NCBI GenBank assembly: GCA_031289115.1
Contig: JAITQC010000052.1
Span: forward strand, 1-42,617
Length of the DNA: 42,617 nucleotides
DNA from: Planctomycetota bacterium
GTDB taxonomy: Bacteria > Planctomycetota > SZUA-567
Direction of reading: 5' to 3'
A program made the position numbers and the translations under genes. This document shows positions 1-8,360 of the stretch, piece after piece. Position 1 is the stretch's first letter; every line of letters starts with the position of its first letter. The notes under the pieces were generated by a model, which saw only the letters and a list, made by a program, of their open reading frames with translations, had not been told where the DNA came from and did no database searches.

Positions 1-852
1 CGGGACGCCAATGGCTGGAACAAAACCCTTTTTGGCGGCATCGACGGCGCCTGGGTCAGGTTAAACACTGGTTCGCACGTTAATGTTGTCGCCTCCACAT
101 TGCTAACCGGGGTGGCGGCTAAAACCCGGGCCCTAAACGGCACTTTCCTGGCTGGCGCTTTCCTTGAAGGCGGCTATGGCAAGTACGACACTTACAACCA
201 TTTCTACCTGGAACCGCAGCATGTAAACATCCGCGGCAAAGGTAACCTCACCTATTTCGGGCTTGGTTTCATGGCCAGGCAAACCTGGGACAATGGCGTC
301 TGGGCTGAGGCGTCGATTCGGGGTGGATTTATGCAAAACCGCTTCCACTCCGGCGACTACATTATCTACCTCGCTGGCGACCGGGTGACTACGGCGCGTT
401 ACCGCCTTGACACTCCCTATGTGGCGGGTCACCTGGGTCTAGCCAAGGAATGGGAGGTTGACGAGCAAAACCACTTTACCTTACTGGGACGTTACTATTA
501 CGCCCTCCAGGGGGGAAAGAAAATCAACATCGCCGAGGAGCCGGTGCGTTTCAACGCTGACGATCTCCACCGGGTACGGGTGGGCGGACGCTACACCCGG
601 GTCCGCGACCCCTATTTTTCCGCCTATGTCGGCGCCTACTATGAATACGGTTTTTCCGGAAAAGTCCGTGGCTCGAGTCAAGAACTCCATTTCCCAGCCC
701 CTGACCTGGGAGGTTCCACCGGGGTGGGGGAGATTGGCATAATCGCCCGTTCCCACCGTAACGAGCGTTTCTCCGCCGAGTTTGGCCTCCAGGGTTATGT
801 TGGAGAACGTCTGGGAGTGACTGGCGGGGTGCGGTTCGGCTGGGAATTCTAA
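1..852 (+). CDS. Autotransporter beta-domain protein, 5' partial
   Basis: The frame is open from base 1, so the gene begins outside the window; the track start at 100 is only an internal TTG. The visible 283 residues are rich in alternating aromatic/glycine strands typical of an outer-membrane beta barrel (for example 'AYVGAYYEYGF'), and the protein ends in Phe ('GVRFGWEF'), the usual C-terminal signal for BAM-dependent insertion. The length fits the roughly 280-residue C-terminal translocator of type Va autotransporters. By family knowledge it sits in the outer membrane and exports or anchors an N-terminal passenger, which is not visible here. The barrel call is strong; the passenger's role cannot be judged. 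It converges on the minus-strand nucleotidyltransferase gene. Confidence 0.75.
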   Translation, partial: RDANGWNKTLFGGIDGAWVRLNTGSHVNVVASTLLTGVAAKTRALNGTFLAGAFLEGGYGKYDTYNHFYLEPQHVNIRGKGNLTYFGLGFMARQTWDNGVWAEASIRGGFMQNRFHSGDYIIYLAGDRVTTARYRLDTPYVAGHLGLAKEWEVDEQNHFTLLGRYYYALQGGKKINIAEEPVRFNADDLHRVRVGGRYTRVRDPYFSAYVGAYYEYGFSGKVRGSSQELHFPAPDLGGSTGVGEIGIIARSHRNERFSAEFGLQGYVGERLGVTGGVRFGWEF

Positions 853-890
853 AGACTAGCGAAGCGGGGTGAAGGGTGACTTGTTTTTCC

Positions 891-913
891 CGCCAGACGA
901 CTAGCGTCCGGCG
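891..913. other. Hairpin between convergent genes
   Basis: CGCCaGACG-actag-CGTCcGGCG forms a 9-position stem with one mismatch between the autotransporter and nucleotidyltransferase stop codons. No T-run follows on either strand, so it is at best a weak bidirectional terminator. Confidence 0.25.
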
Positions 914-942
914 GCGAACGATGCTGTTTTCACCAGGGTAAA

Positions 943-1650
943 CTAGGGGTTGGCTGGTGTGAACGGGCGCAGGAAAAGTTCCCGGCTTTGCCCCGCCGCC
1001 AGGGCGTCGGGGTGCAGGGTGAAACCGGGGATGACCCGTAGATAAGGGATGTCGCCACAGTTGTTTTGCCCGCATTCCGCCTGGTGGGCCGGGCAGGGGG
1101 AGAAGGCGCAGAGGCGTCCGCGGTAATTCCCCGACTCGGCCGCGAAAAGAAAAGTGTCGATCTGCCGCGGGGAAACGCGTAGGCCAATGTGGAACCGGGG
1201 CGAAGCCAGTCCCCGGCGCTGGGCCAGTTGGAGGTTTTTCAACTGGGAAAAATCGCTAAGCCATACCGCCAGGTCAATGTCGTTACACTCATGCGGCAGC
1301 GCCACTTTCCAGCGGCGGTACCGGGCGTAGCGGGGTATTTCCTCCCGCAAGGGATTAGCCACCGAGCCAAACAACACTACCCGCTGCACCGCGCTTATCT
1401 CCGCCAACCGCAACGCCACTTTCTGGGCGGTCTGGCGAAAAATCCTTTGTTTCTCAATAAGACGCTGCCGGTCCTCGTGTATCTCCTGGAGTTCCGGAGG
1501 GGTGCTTAACTTTTTTTGGCCGCCCAGAGTGGCGAAATTGTCCAGCTTCTCCCCCACCCTCTCTTCCGCGTTTTCCCACTCCCCGTCCAGCCGCGACGCT
1601 TCATCGTTACTGTTCTCTTGGTCAAACCAGCTGTCCTGATCCATAGACAT
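943..1650 (-). CDS. Nucleotidyltransferase-like protein with C-terminal Cys cluster
   Basis: 235 residues. The centre carries the minimal nucleotidyltransferase signature: 'LFGSVANP' (Gly95-Ser96) followed by 'NDIDLAVWL' (Asp124 and Asp126) and a possible third carboxylate in 'QIDTFLF' (Asp165). This supports the Pol-beta-like NTP_transf_2 superfamily; the substrate is unknown. The N-terminal 70 residues are acidic and probably helical. After the core there are four cysteines (about C181, C186, C193, C198) with a nearby His, a possible zinc or Fe-S site. Start ATG at 1650 is followed two codons later by another ATG; the upstream GGCGG is a weak ribosome site. It lies 120 bases downstream of the radical SAM gene on the same strand and may be co-transcribed. 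It could be an antitoxin/toxin-type MNT protein, but no HEPN partner is visible. Confidence 0.6.
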   Translation of the reverse strand: MSMDQDSWFDQENSNDEASRLDGEWENAEERVGEKLDNFATLGGQKKLSTPPELQEIHEDRQRLIEKQRIFRQTAQKVALRLAEISAVQRVVLFGSVANPLREEIPRYARYRRWKVALPHECNDIDLAVWLSDFSQLKNLQLAQRRGLASPRFHIGLRVSPRQIDTFLFAAESGNYRGRLCAFSPCPAHQAECGQNNCGDIPYLRVIPGFTLHPDALAAGQSRELFLRPFTPANP

Positions 1651-1770
1651 AATCCGCCGCTAAATTTTTCGCCACCGGTTTCACCGCTTGGGTGGCGTCA
1701 GGTTGCTTGGGGTAAAAATTATTGCCACCTAACCCGGCCAAGTAAAGCAGGGGAAGGCGTGTTTACTGCG

Positions 1771-3738
1771 TCAGCTTGGGGAAGGCAGAGCCGGAGTCAG
1801 GCGGTTGGCTTCGGCCAGGAAAAACTCCCATTCGGTTATAAACGCCTGCCGGGAAACGCGGGAGAGGTGGCGGTAACGCGTCTCCGCCTCGGCCTGGATA
1901 CGCTGGCGGGTCGCCTCAATTTCACTTAGCACCACCAGAGCCCGCTGGTAGAGAAAACGCACCTCTTCCGACGCCTCAGCCAGGGTGACAGGGGTTAGGT
2001 GGCTTAACCAGACCGCTAGCCAGTCCCCGCCTGAACGGGCTCCCTCGGGAATCTCCTTGATGAAAATTTCCCCCAATCGCCGGCGTTCCGCCTGGATAAA
2101 GGCGGAAAATTCCGCCAGGCAAGCATGGAGATAATGCCGCATCCCTTCAAGTTCAAAAGCCTGCCGGGTTATAGCCCAGAGATGGTGCCCTTTGACTCCG
2201 AGAGTGATCGCCTCTTCGAAGAAAGATGGTTTGTAGAAGAGGGTGGCGAGTAGGAACCGCAAGGCTTGCCAACGGTAGCTACTCCGGAGGGTGGTAAGAA
2301 GGTAGCGGCCAAAAACCCAGGCTTTCCAACCTAGACTTAGTCCCGAGCGGGTGGCCGCCGCGGTCCGCCGCTGGGGCCAGCGCCGGCGTAGGACGCTGGC
2401 GCGTTCAAAATAGCTCTTCATGTCAGGTGAATAGGCGTTGTGGAGTATTTGCTTGTAATCTTCCACCACCCGCTCGGCCGGGCGGGCCGGCTGGAAATTC
2501 AGGGCGAAATGGTGGGTGTTGTTGCCGCTGGTGTCACCCCGGAGGCGACCCTCCTTAGCCAGGCGGTCGTAAAGGTCGGTGTCGGGAAGAGCGTTAAGAA
2601 TGCCCAGCATCGCCAGGGGTATGCCCATTTCCTGGATGCAGTCGCTCATTCGCCTGGCAATGTCCTCTGGGTCGGCGTCAAAGCCGATGATAAAACCAGA
2701 CATTATCTGAATTCCCCGCGACTGGATAAGCGCCACTTTGTCCGCGATGGAACCCCGGGTGTTAACGTGTTTCTTGGTTTCCCTGAGGCTTTCGGCGCAG
2801 GGGGTTTCGATGCCGACAAACACCGAGTCAAAGCCGGCCGCCACCATTTGGTCAAGTATTTCCGGGTTGTCAGCGAGAGTAAGAGTGGCTTCGGTGAGGA
2901 AGGTGAAGGGGTAGCTGTGCTCGCGTTGCCAGGCGGAAAGGTCGGTAAGGAGCCCCAGGGCGCGTTCACGGTTGCCGATAAAATTATCATCCACCAGGAA
3001 GACAGAGTCGCGCCAACCCAGGCGGTAAAGTTCGTCCAGTTCCCGGCGTAGGTACGGGATGGGTTTGTTCCGGGTCCGCCGGCCAAAACGGCGCCAAATG
3101 TCGCAAAACTCGCAGCCAACCGGGCAGCCGCGGGAAGCCTGGACCGGCATCACCGCGTAGTGGTCGAAGTCAATAAGGTCGAAACGGGGTAGCGGGGTGT
3201 TTTGCAGGGTGGGAAACTCCCCGGCCGTGGCGATAACGGCGGTAGGGCCGAAATGCTGGCGGATATCCGCCGCCTCCGCCGTAGTGGTCGGGGCGGCGTA
3301 AGCTTGACGGAGCTTGTCCTGGCGTAAGTCAGCCAGGAACTCGGGCCAAAGGGATTCTGCCTCGCCAATGAAATAAGTGTCGACCGGACCAGTCTCGCGA
3401 TAGGCGGTGGTGAGGTAGGGGCCGCCTAGCACGGTTTTTTTTCCGGCTGAATGGAGTTGTTCCAGTACCTCTAGCAGGCTCTTTTTCTGGGTTATCATGG
3501 CTGACACCATGACCAGGTCAGCCCAGGCGAGGTCGGCTGGACTTAGGGGTGAAACGTTAAGGTCAACCAATTTGAGGGAAAACTCCTCCGGCGGCAGGAG
3601 GCCAGCCAGGGTGAGGAGTCCCAGCGGTGGCATGCTGGATTTTTTACCAATCATGCCAAGGGAATGGGAAAAACTCCAATAAGTGTCAGCGGGTGTCTCG
3701 GGGTAGAGAAGAAGGATGTGGCGGGGGGTGGCGGGCAA
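1771..3738 (-). CDS. B12-binding-domain radical SAM protein
   Basis: 655 residues. Residues about 1-150 form a B12-binding-like Rossmann domain ('VMVSAMITQKK', 'VLGGPYLT', 'YFIGEAE') without the DxHxxG cobalamin-ligand motif, as in many members. The radical SAM core starts at about residue 200 with the [4Fe-4S] motif 'CPVGCEFC' (C205, C209, C212), followed by 'VDDNFIGN' and 'GFDSVFVGIETP'. The remaining roughly 250 residues resemble the C-terminal extension (DUF4070 type) of this class, which includes hopanoid and lipid methylases; the actual substrate is unknown. Start is TTG at 3738, chosen because a perfect AGGAGG lies six bases upstream. Cytoplasmic, oxygen-sensitive enzyme by family knowledge. 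The small nucleotidyltransferase gene follows on the same strand. Confidence 0.8.
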   Translation of the reverse strand: MPATPRHILLLYPETPADTYWSFSHSLGMIGKKSSMPPLGLLTLAGLLPPEEFSLKLVDLNVSPLSPADLAWADLVMVSAMITQKKSLLEVLEQLHSAGKKTVLGGPYLTTAYRETGPVDTYFIGEAESLWPEFLADLRQDKLRQAYAAPTTTAEAADIRQHFGPTAVIATAGEFPTLQNTPLPRFDLIDFDHYAVMPVQASRGCPVGCEFCDIWRRFGRRTRNKPIPYLRRELDELYRLGWRDSVFLVDDNFIGNRERALGLLTDLSAWQREHSYPFTFLTEATLTLADNPEILDQMVAAGFDSVFVGIETPCAESLRETKKHVNTRGSIADKVALIQSRGIQIMSGFIIGFDADPEDIARRMSDCIQEMGIPLAMLGILNALPDTDLYDRLAKEGRLRGDTSGNNTHHFALNFQPARPAERVVEDYKQILHNAYSPDMKSYFERASVLRRRWPQRRTAAATRSGLSLGWKAWVFGRYLLTTLRSSYRWQALRFLLATLFYKPSFFEEAITLGVKGHHLWAITRQAFELEGMRHYLHACLAEFSAFIQAERRRLGEIFIKEIPEGARSGGDWLAVWLSHLTPVTLAEASEEVRFLYQRALVVLSEIEATRQRIQAEAETRYRHLSRVSRQAFITEWEFFLAEANRLTPALPSPS

Positions 3739-4029
3739 AATAAACCTCCTGTGGTGGTAAAGTACCTTGGCTAAGTGTCGCGGCTTAGCCTCATCTGGCG
3801 TACCGGAATCATCCGGGTCGGGATAGGGCGTTCTAGACCGGGAGACAGGGGAAAACCTGGGTTAACCAGTTGGAAAAACCTGGCTACCCGATAGGAAAAA
3901 AACACCCGACCGGGGCTCCCGGTGGAGGTTAACCCTGGTCTCTAGGCGGGGATGGTTTGTGGTGTCCTCGAGTCTCGTCCCGGCGTGACTTGGCGGTGGA
4001 AACGGCCCGCCCGGGCGGGGGTGAGTAGT
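3739..4029. other. Intergenic region, no gene seen
   Basis: No credible coding frame. It holds the ribosome site of the radical SAM gene at its left end, a probable lpxA terminator (listed separately), and a near-palindrome CCCGCCCGGGCGGG close to the lpxA stop. Confidence 0.5.
3896..3923 (-). terminator. Probable intrinsic terminator of lpxA
   Basis: On the minus strand ACCGGG-AGC-CCCGGT is followed, after six bases, by seven Ts. It lies about 105 bases beyond the lpxA stop. The six-base gap before the T-run makes it weaker than the other terminators here. Confidence 0.45.
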
Positions 4030-4881
4030 CTATTCCTCCTCCACCCGCAGGAGCTTGCGGGTTTTGTCAGTCCGGTAACGCTCCAGAGCGCGGTTCTGGT
4101 AACCGGCGTGACTGGCGGTAAGGTGGTCAAAAAAGGCGCGCACAAAGGGGTCCTGGGCGATTTCCAGGTCGGCTAATTCCCTTAGGGCCTCTTCCCGGGT
4201 TCGTTTCCCCCGGTACACCAGGCGGAAGGCGGCCTTGAGAGACTTGATCGACTCTTCCGGCACCTGGTGGCGACGCAGGCCCTCCAGGTTGATGTTACGC
4301 ACCTTGGCCACGTCCTGGTTGTAACCATCCGCCACCATGTAGGGCGGGATGTCGGTTCTTACCCCGGAACAGGGAGCGACAAAGGAGAGGGTGCCGACAG
4401 TGACAAAATGATGCAGTAGGCAGGCCCCGGAGATCCAGGCCTGGTCCTCGATATGGACATGGCCAGCCAGCTGGGAATTGTTGGTGATAATAACGTTGTT
4501 ACCAACCTGGCAATCGTGGGCGATGTGGACATAGGCCATAATCAGGTTGTCAGAGCCAATGCTGGTGGTGCCGCCGCCAATCCCGGTGCCACGGTTGATA
4601 GTGACAAACTCGCAGATCCGGGAGCGGTCGCCAATAACCAGGTTGGTGTCTTCGCCCTTGTATTTAATGTCCTGGGGGTCGCCGCCGACCACTGCCGCCG
4701 TACCGACTTGGCAATATTCGCCAAGACGGGTTCGGGTGACAATGTGGCAGTGTGGCGACAACCGCGATCCCCTACCAATGCTTACCCCGGGACCAACGAC
4801 GGCAAAGGGCCCGATAACCACCTCCGGACCTATTTCAGCGCTGGAGTCGATACAGGCGCTAGGGTGAATGGATTTACTCAT
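4030..4881 (-). CDS. lpxA: UDP-N-acetylglucosamine acyltransferase
   Basis: 283 residues from ATG at 4881 (the track adds an upstream TTG). Transfers an R-3-hydroxyacyl chain from ACP to UDP-GlcNAc, the first step of lipid A synthesis, in the cytoplasm. The first two thirds are left-handed beta-helix hexapeptide repeats; the diagnostic 'GDPQDIKY' and catalytic 'HIAHDC' (about H119 and H122, equivalent to E. coli H122/H125) are present. The C-terminal helical part 'NLEGLRRHQV' also matches LpxA rather than LpxD. By hand alignment, the position of the E. coli chain-length ruler Gly173 is Pro here ('FVAPCSG'), so the acyl length may differ. A terminator separates lpxA from the lpxC/fabZ operon upstream, so it needs its own promoter in 4882-5057; I could not identify one with confidence. 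Confidence 0.93.
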   Translation of the reverse strand: MSKSIHPSACIDSSAEIGPEVVIGPFAVVGPGVSIGRGSRLSPHCHIVTRTRLGEYCQVGTAAVVGGDPQDIKYKGEDTNLVIGDRSRICEFVTINRGTGIGGGTTSIGSDNLIMAYVHIAHDCQVGNNVIITNNSQLAGHVHIEDQAWISGACLLHHFVTVGTLSFVAPCSGVRTDIPPYMVADGYNQDVAKVRNINLEGLRRHQVPEESIKSLKAAFRLVYRGKRTREEALRELADLEIAQDPFVRAFFDHLTASHAGYQNRALERYRTDKTRKLLRVEEE

Positions 4882-5057
4882 CAATTTTCGTTCCTAAATC
4901 CCCCATGGTTGACTGGAATAACCTCTGGTTCACACCAGGTCTGGCCAAAAAATACCGCTCCCCCGCCGCCACCTGGATTATCTACCGGAGGTTCCCCTGT
5001 TTTTCCTGTTTCACCTTTACGCTACCCGTTTTTGGCAAGGGCGAAAACAGGGAAGAC

Positions 5058-5085
5058 AAAAAATTACCCCCGCCCGAAGGCGGGG
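5058..5085 (-). terminator. Intrinsic terminator of the ompH-lpxD-lpxC/fabZ operon
   Basis: Minus strand CCCCGCC-TTCG-GGCGGGG (perfect seven-pair stem, UUCG-type tetraloop), then GTAA and six Ts, 20 bases beyond the lpxC/fabZ stop. A textbook rho-independent terminator. Confidence 0.85.
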
Positions 5086-5104
5086 ATGACAAGTACTATT
5101 ATAA

Positions 5105-6397
5105 CTACAGGGATTGTCCGGCGTCAATCATGGCAAATTTAATTATTGCCTCAACCGTGTTTTCCCCCTCCACCGTGGCCCAGGTGCGGACAATCCCGAT
5201 CCGCCCTTTCATCTTCACCGCCTCGGCGTGGAGGTGCATACAGTCGCCCGGAACTACTTGCCGCCTCCACTTAACTTCTTCCGCAGTCATGAGTACCGCT
5301 AATTTGTTTTGGTCGCGGTATTCTCCTAGCATCATGATCGCACCCGCTTGCGCCAAGGCTTCGATCTGGAGCACCCCAGGCATGATCGGTTGCCCGGGAA
5401 AGTGTCCCTGGAAGAAATGTTCGTTACCGGTGAGGTTCTTCAGGGCGGTGATGCTTCGCTTGGGTTCCAGGGCGATAACCCGGTCGACCAGAAGGAAGGG
5501 ATAGCGGTGGGGCAGGAGTTGCATGATTTCGCGAATGTCCATCAACCCCTTCGGGTGTTCGACCCGGCTAATCTCCTCTTCCAGACGCCGGGTTAGTTCG
5601 AGGTTAAGGCGGTGCCCGCTTTTCACCGCCACCACATGCACTCCCAGGCGGCGGTTGAGTACGGCCAGGTCGCCCAAGAGATCCACCAGTTTGTGGCGGA
5701 CACACTCGTCAGGGAAGCGCAGTTGATTGTCAACCACCTGGTTGCCGTCCAGGATTATGGTGTTTTGCGGGTTGGCTCCCTTGCCAAAACCAGCCGAGAG
5801 CATCGCCTCGGCCTGGGCCCGGGTCGCGAAGGTGCGGGCGGGGGCGAGGTCGGCCTGGAAAGCGCCGTCAGTCAGGGTGAAAGTGAAGTTGCCCCGGGCC
5901 AGGGGAGAATCGGGGTAGTCGAGTAGATAGGTGAGGGTGAGGTTTCCGTCAGCGGCGGGATAGGCGGTAAGTCCAGCGCTGGCGGAACCCACCGCCAGCG
6001 ACTGCTTGGGGATAAACACCGATTGTTCCGCCGCCTGCTCTTCCAGGCCAGCCGCCAGGATTTGGCCAGTGAATTCACCCGCCGAGCCATCGAGACCTGG
6101 CACTTCCGACCCCTCGGCGGTAATGCGGAGGTTGTCGATACCTAAGCCCCAAACCGCGGCCAGGAGGTGTTCGAGGGTGGCGATTTTAGACTTGTACTTG
6201 ATAGTCGCGCTGGTGCAGTGGCCTTGGCCGTCGACTATGCCTGGCCGCAGGCGTTCCTGGCCATCGGCGTTTGCCACTACCAACCCGCTACCAACCGGGG
6301 CGGGGGACAGGGTGACCCGTCCCGGTTCACCGGCGTGGAGTCCGATACCGCTAAACACCACCTCCTGCGAGATGGTGCGTTGCTTAAGCCCCATCAT
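5105..6397 (-). CDS. lpxC/fabZ: LpxC-FabZ fusion: lipid A deacetylase / hydroxyacyl-ACP dehydratase
   Basis: 430 residues. The N-terminal domain (about 1-275) is the Zn-dependent UDP-3-O-acyl-GlcNAc deacetylase: 'ATLEHLLAA' gives Glu76-His77, 'HKLVDLLGDL' gives zinc ligands H235 and D239, and 'KSGHRLN' supplies the general-acid His262. The C-terminal domain (about 285-430) is FabZ: 'LLPHRYPFLLVDRV', catalytic His332 in 'GHFPGQPIMPGV' and Glu346 in 'IEALAQ'. The fusion is known from Bacteroidota and PVC bacteria and couples committed lipid A synthesis with fatty-acid elongation. Start is the ATG at 6397, giving an ATGA overlap with the lpxD stop; the longer track ORF would run 44 residues into lpxD and its extra N-terminus has no LpxC similarity. 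Confidence 0.95.
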   Translation of the reverse strand: MMGLKQRTISQEVVFSGIGLHAGEPGRVTLSPAPVGSGLVVANADGQERLRPGIVDGQGHCTSATIKYKSKIATLEHLLAAVWGLGIDNLRITAEGSEVPGLDGSAGEFTGQILAAGLEEQAAEQSVFIPKQSLAVGSASAGLTAYPAADGNLTLTYLLDYPDSPLARGNFTFTLTDGAFQADLAPARTFATRAQAEAMLSAGFGKGANPQNTIILDGNQVVDNQLRFPDECVRHKLVDLLGDLAVLNRRLGVHVVAVKSGHRLNLELTRRLEEEISRVEHPKGLMDIREIMQLLPHRYPFLLVDRVIALEPKRSITALKNLTGNEHFFQGHFPGQPIMPGVLQIEALAQAGAIMMLGEYRDQNKLAVLMTAEEVKWRRQVVPGDCMHLHAEAVKMKGRIGIVRTWATVEGENTVEAIIKFAMIDAGQSL

Positions 6398-7485
6398 GTC
6401 TGGTTCCCTTCCCCGCCAGTCAGCCGCTCCGCCATTTCCCGTACTTTCTTGCGAAGCCGCGCCAGTCCTTTCAGGTTTTGCCATTCCTTGAGTTGCTCGC
6501 GCATGGGCTGGGCCGGGGTGCCGATCCATACCCGATCTTTTTCGGGAACCCCCGCCTCCGCCCCCGGGATGCTTTTGGTCACTCCCGACTGGCCGACAAT
6601 GGTCAGGCGGTCGCCCAGGGTGATGTGACCCACCACCGCTGTCTGGCCGCCTATTTGGACTCCGTTACCGATCCGGGCCGAGCCAGCGACCCCCACCTGG
6701 GCGGCAAAGGCGCAAAAAGCGCCCAGACGCACGTTGTGGGCGATCTGGATAAGGTTGTCAAGCTTGCTCCCGCGTCCTATTCGGGTTTCCCCGAAACGGG
6801 CGCGGTCGATACAAGTGTTGGCCCCGATTTCGACATCGTCCTCCAGGACCACCACTCCCGCCTGGGGAATCTTGAAATACTCACTGCCGGTCCAGGCGTA
6901 ACCAAAGCCGTCCGCCCCGATTACCGCTCCGGCGTGGATGATACAGCGTTTTCCCAGCTTTACCTGGTGGTAGAGAGTGGCCCGGGGGTAAAGGACTGAG
7001 CCTTCGCCCACCTCGGACTCCACCCCTACGTAGGCCTGGGGATAGATGCGACAGTGGTCAGCGATTACCGCTCCCGCCTCGATTACCGCTCCCGCCCCTA
7101 CCGACACGTCTTGGCCTAGGCGAGCGGAGGGGTCCACCACCGCCCGGGGGTCTATCCCGGGGAGGGGATGGGGCGGGGGAGGGAGGATAAGGGCAGCCGC
7201 CTTGGCGAAGGCGAGGTCGGGGTTTTCTACCCGGAGGAGGGTAAGGCCAGTCGCGTTTACCCCAGGCGCTACTATCACCGCCTCGGCTTTGGTGGTGGTG
7301 AGAAGGTGTTGATAGCTGGGGTTACTGAGGAAGGACAGCTCGCCTGGCTCTGCTTCCGCAAGCCCAGCTAAGCGTGACACTGTTTGACCCGGCCTGGCGT
7401 TAACCAGCTCCGCCCCCAACTGGCGGGAAATATCCTCCAGGGGGGTGGGAGCTGGTTCCCGGCGCTTTGCGGAAACGGTGGTCAT
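6394..7485 (-). CDS. lpxD: UDP-3-O-acylglucosamine N-acyltransferase
   Basis: 363 residues, slightly longer than the usual 340-350. Adds the N-linked hydroxyacyl chain in lipid A synthesis. The N-terminal uridine-binding domain (about 15-105) contains 'GELSFLSNPSY'; the rest is hexapeptide beta-helix with the catalytic His in 'LIQIAHNV' (about H250) and the typical 'FGYAW' loop and 'IGGQTAVVGHITLGD'. It ends in a charged helical tail. ATGA overlaps with both ompH upstream and lpxC/fabZ downstream indicate translational coupling. Confidence 0.94.
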   Translation of the reverse strand: MTTVSAKRREPAPTPLEDISRQLGAELVNARPGQTVSRLAGLAEAEPGELSFLSNPSYQHLLTTTKAEAVIVAPGVNATGLTLLRVENPDLAFAKAAALILPPPPHPLPGIDPRAVVDPSARLGQDVSVGAGAVIEAGAVIADHCRIYPQAYVGVESEVGEGSVLYPRATLYHQVKLGKRCIIHAGAVIGADGFGYAWTGSEYFKIPQAGVVVLEDDVEIGANTCIDRARFGETRIGRGSKLDNLIQIAHNVRLGAFCAFAAQVGVAGSARIGNGVQIGGQTAVVGHITLGDRLTIVGQSGVTKSIPGAEAGVPEKDRVWIGTPAQPMREQLKEWQNLKGLARLRKKVREMAERLTGGEGNQT

Positions 7486-8132
7486 AGGGGGTTTTTCTGG
7501 GGGTCTTGCTTGTACTGCTGGTAACGGTGGTTCATCAAATCGGTTATCGATTTGGTGAGGTTGGCCTTGTCGTCCACGAACTGGATGCGGCGCATAAGAA
7601 TTTCCTGCTGCACCGCCATCGGGTCCATGGCCTTCATGGCTTCCTCGGAAATAGCGGGGTCGGGTGAGGCGATAATGATGTCGTACTTGTAGTATTCAGC
7701 TAGCAGTTTACAGGCGCGCTGAAAGGCGTTGTAGGCGTTTTGCCAGAGCGAAGCCTCTTGCTCACGCAGGCGTCGGGCGAAATCCTCCTGCATGGACTGG
7801 ACATCCACCCGGGCTGACTGGATCTCCATCATTGATTTACGCCAGGCGGGCGAGTCCTGGGGTTTCAGGGGGTTGTTCTGGAGCGCACGCTCCTGCTCGC
7901 CAATACGTTGTATTTCAGCGTCGATCTTTTGAGTCTCGGGCTGGAAAGTGTTGCGGATTTCGTCACCGGTATCCTTGATATATTGGTAGTTCAGGAAAAC
8001 CTGTTGGATAAAGACAACACCAATACGCTTGGTTTCCGGAGCCTGGGGAGCTGCTTCACCAGCTTGGCTAGGGGTAGTGACTATTCCAAACAGGGTTAGT
8101 AACGCAAAGGCGATAGGCACCAACTTCCGCAT
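7482..8132 (-). CDS. OmpH/Skp-family periplasmic chaperone
   Basis: 216 residues from ATG 8132. An uncleaved signal peptide is obvious ('MRKLVPIAFALL' ending near 'SQAG'), followed by the Skp/OmpH opening 'RIGVVFIQQVF', a long charged coiled coil with 'EIQRIGEQERAL', and a hydrophobic strand 'DIIIASPDPAIS'. Skp binds unfolded outer-membrane proteins in the periplasm and hands them to BAM. The ompH-lpxD linkage is classical. Two adjacent ATGs are possible; the second is preferred because AGGAG sits six bases ahead. It is the first gene of the lipid A operon, so its 5' region (with a 24-bp tandem repeat) should carry the operon promoter. Confidence 0.85.
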   Translation of the reverse strand: MRKLVPIAFALLTLFGIVTTPSQAGEAAPQAPETKRIGVVFIQQVFLNYQYIKDTGDEIRNTFQPETQKIDAEIQRIGEQERALQNNPLKPQDSPAWRKSMMEIQSARVDVQSMQEDFARRLREQEASLWQNAYNAFQRACKLLAEYYKYDIIIASPDPAISEEAMKAMDPMAVQQEILMRRIQFVDDKANLTKSITDLMNHRYQQYKQDPQKNPL

Positions 8133-8206
8133 CATACTCTCCTCTTGAAAAGATAAATACACAAGGCGAAGGTGGTTGTACCCTGCTCCCCCACCCCGCC
8201 GGCGGT

Positions 8207-8254
8207 TGTTTAAAGCAATCTTAACCGTATTGTTTAAAGCAACCTTAATCGTAT
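8207..8254. repeat. Two 24-bp tandem direct repeats upstream of ompH
   Basis: Two adjacent copies of TGTTTAAAGCAAyCTTAAyCGTAT, identical at 22 of 24 positions, lie about 75 bases upstream of ompH. They are AT-rich against a GC-rich background. Possible operator or promoter duplication. Confidence 0.7.
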
Positions 8255-8276
8255 GGTTACTGATGGTAAACGCAAG

Positions 8277-8299
8277 AAAAAACCCGGTCCGGCCGGGTT
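8277..8299 (-). terminator. Intrinsic terminator after the FliK-like gene
   Basis: Minus strand AACCCGG-CCGGA-CCGGGTT running directly into TTTT, about 60 bases beyond the FliK-like stop. Closes the chemoreceptor/FliK-like unit before the ompH operon. Confidence 0.82.
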
Positions 8300-8360
8300 A
8301 TTCAGGAAATTCTGTTATAGGTCGCCAGTGTCAAGCGGCGGAGTGGCCCCGGGGGGAAGG

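Noticed and set aside
1630-1760. Minus-strand open stretch reading 'NNFYPKQPDATQAVKP' between the radical SAM and nucleotidyltransferase genes
   Set aside because: Protein-like composition but no ATG/GTG start or ribosome site and it overlaps the nucleotidyltransferase start. Possibly a remnant; not enough to call.
2440-3051. 203-aa plus-strand ORF
   Set aside because: Antisense to the radical SAM gene, no family similarity.
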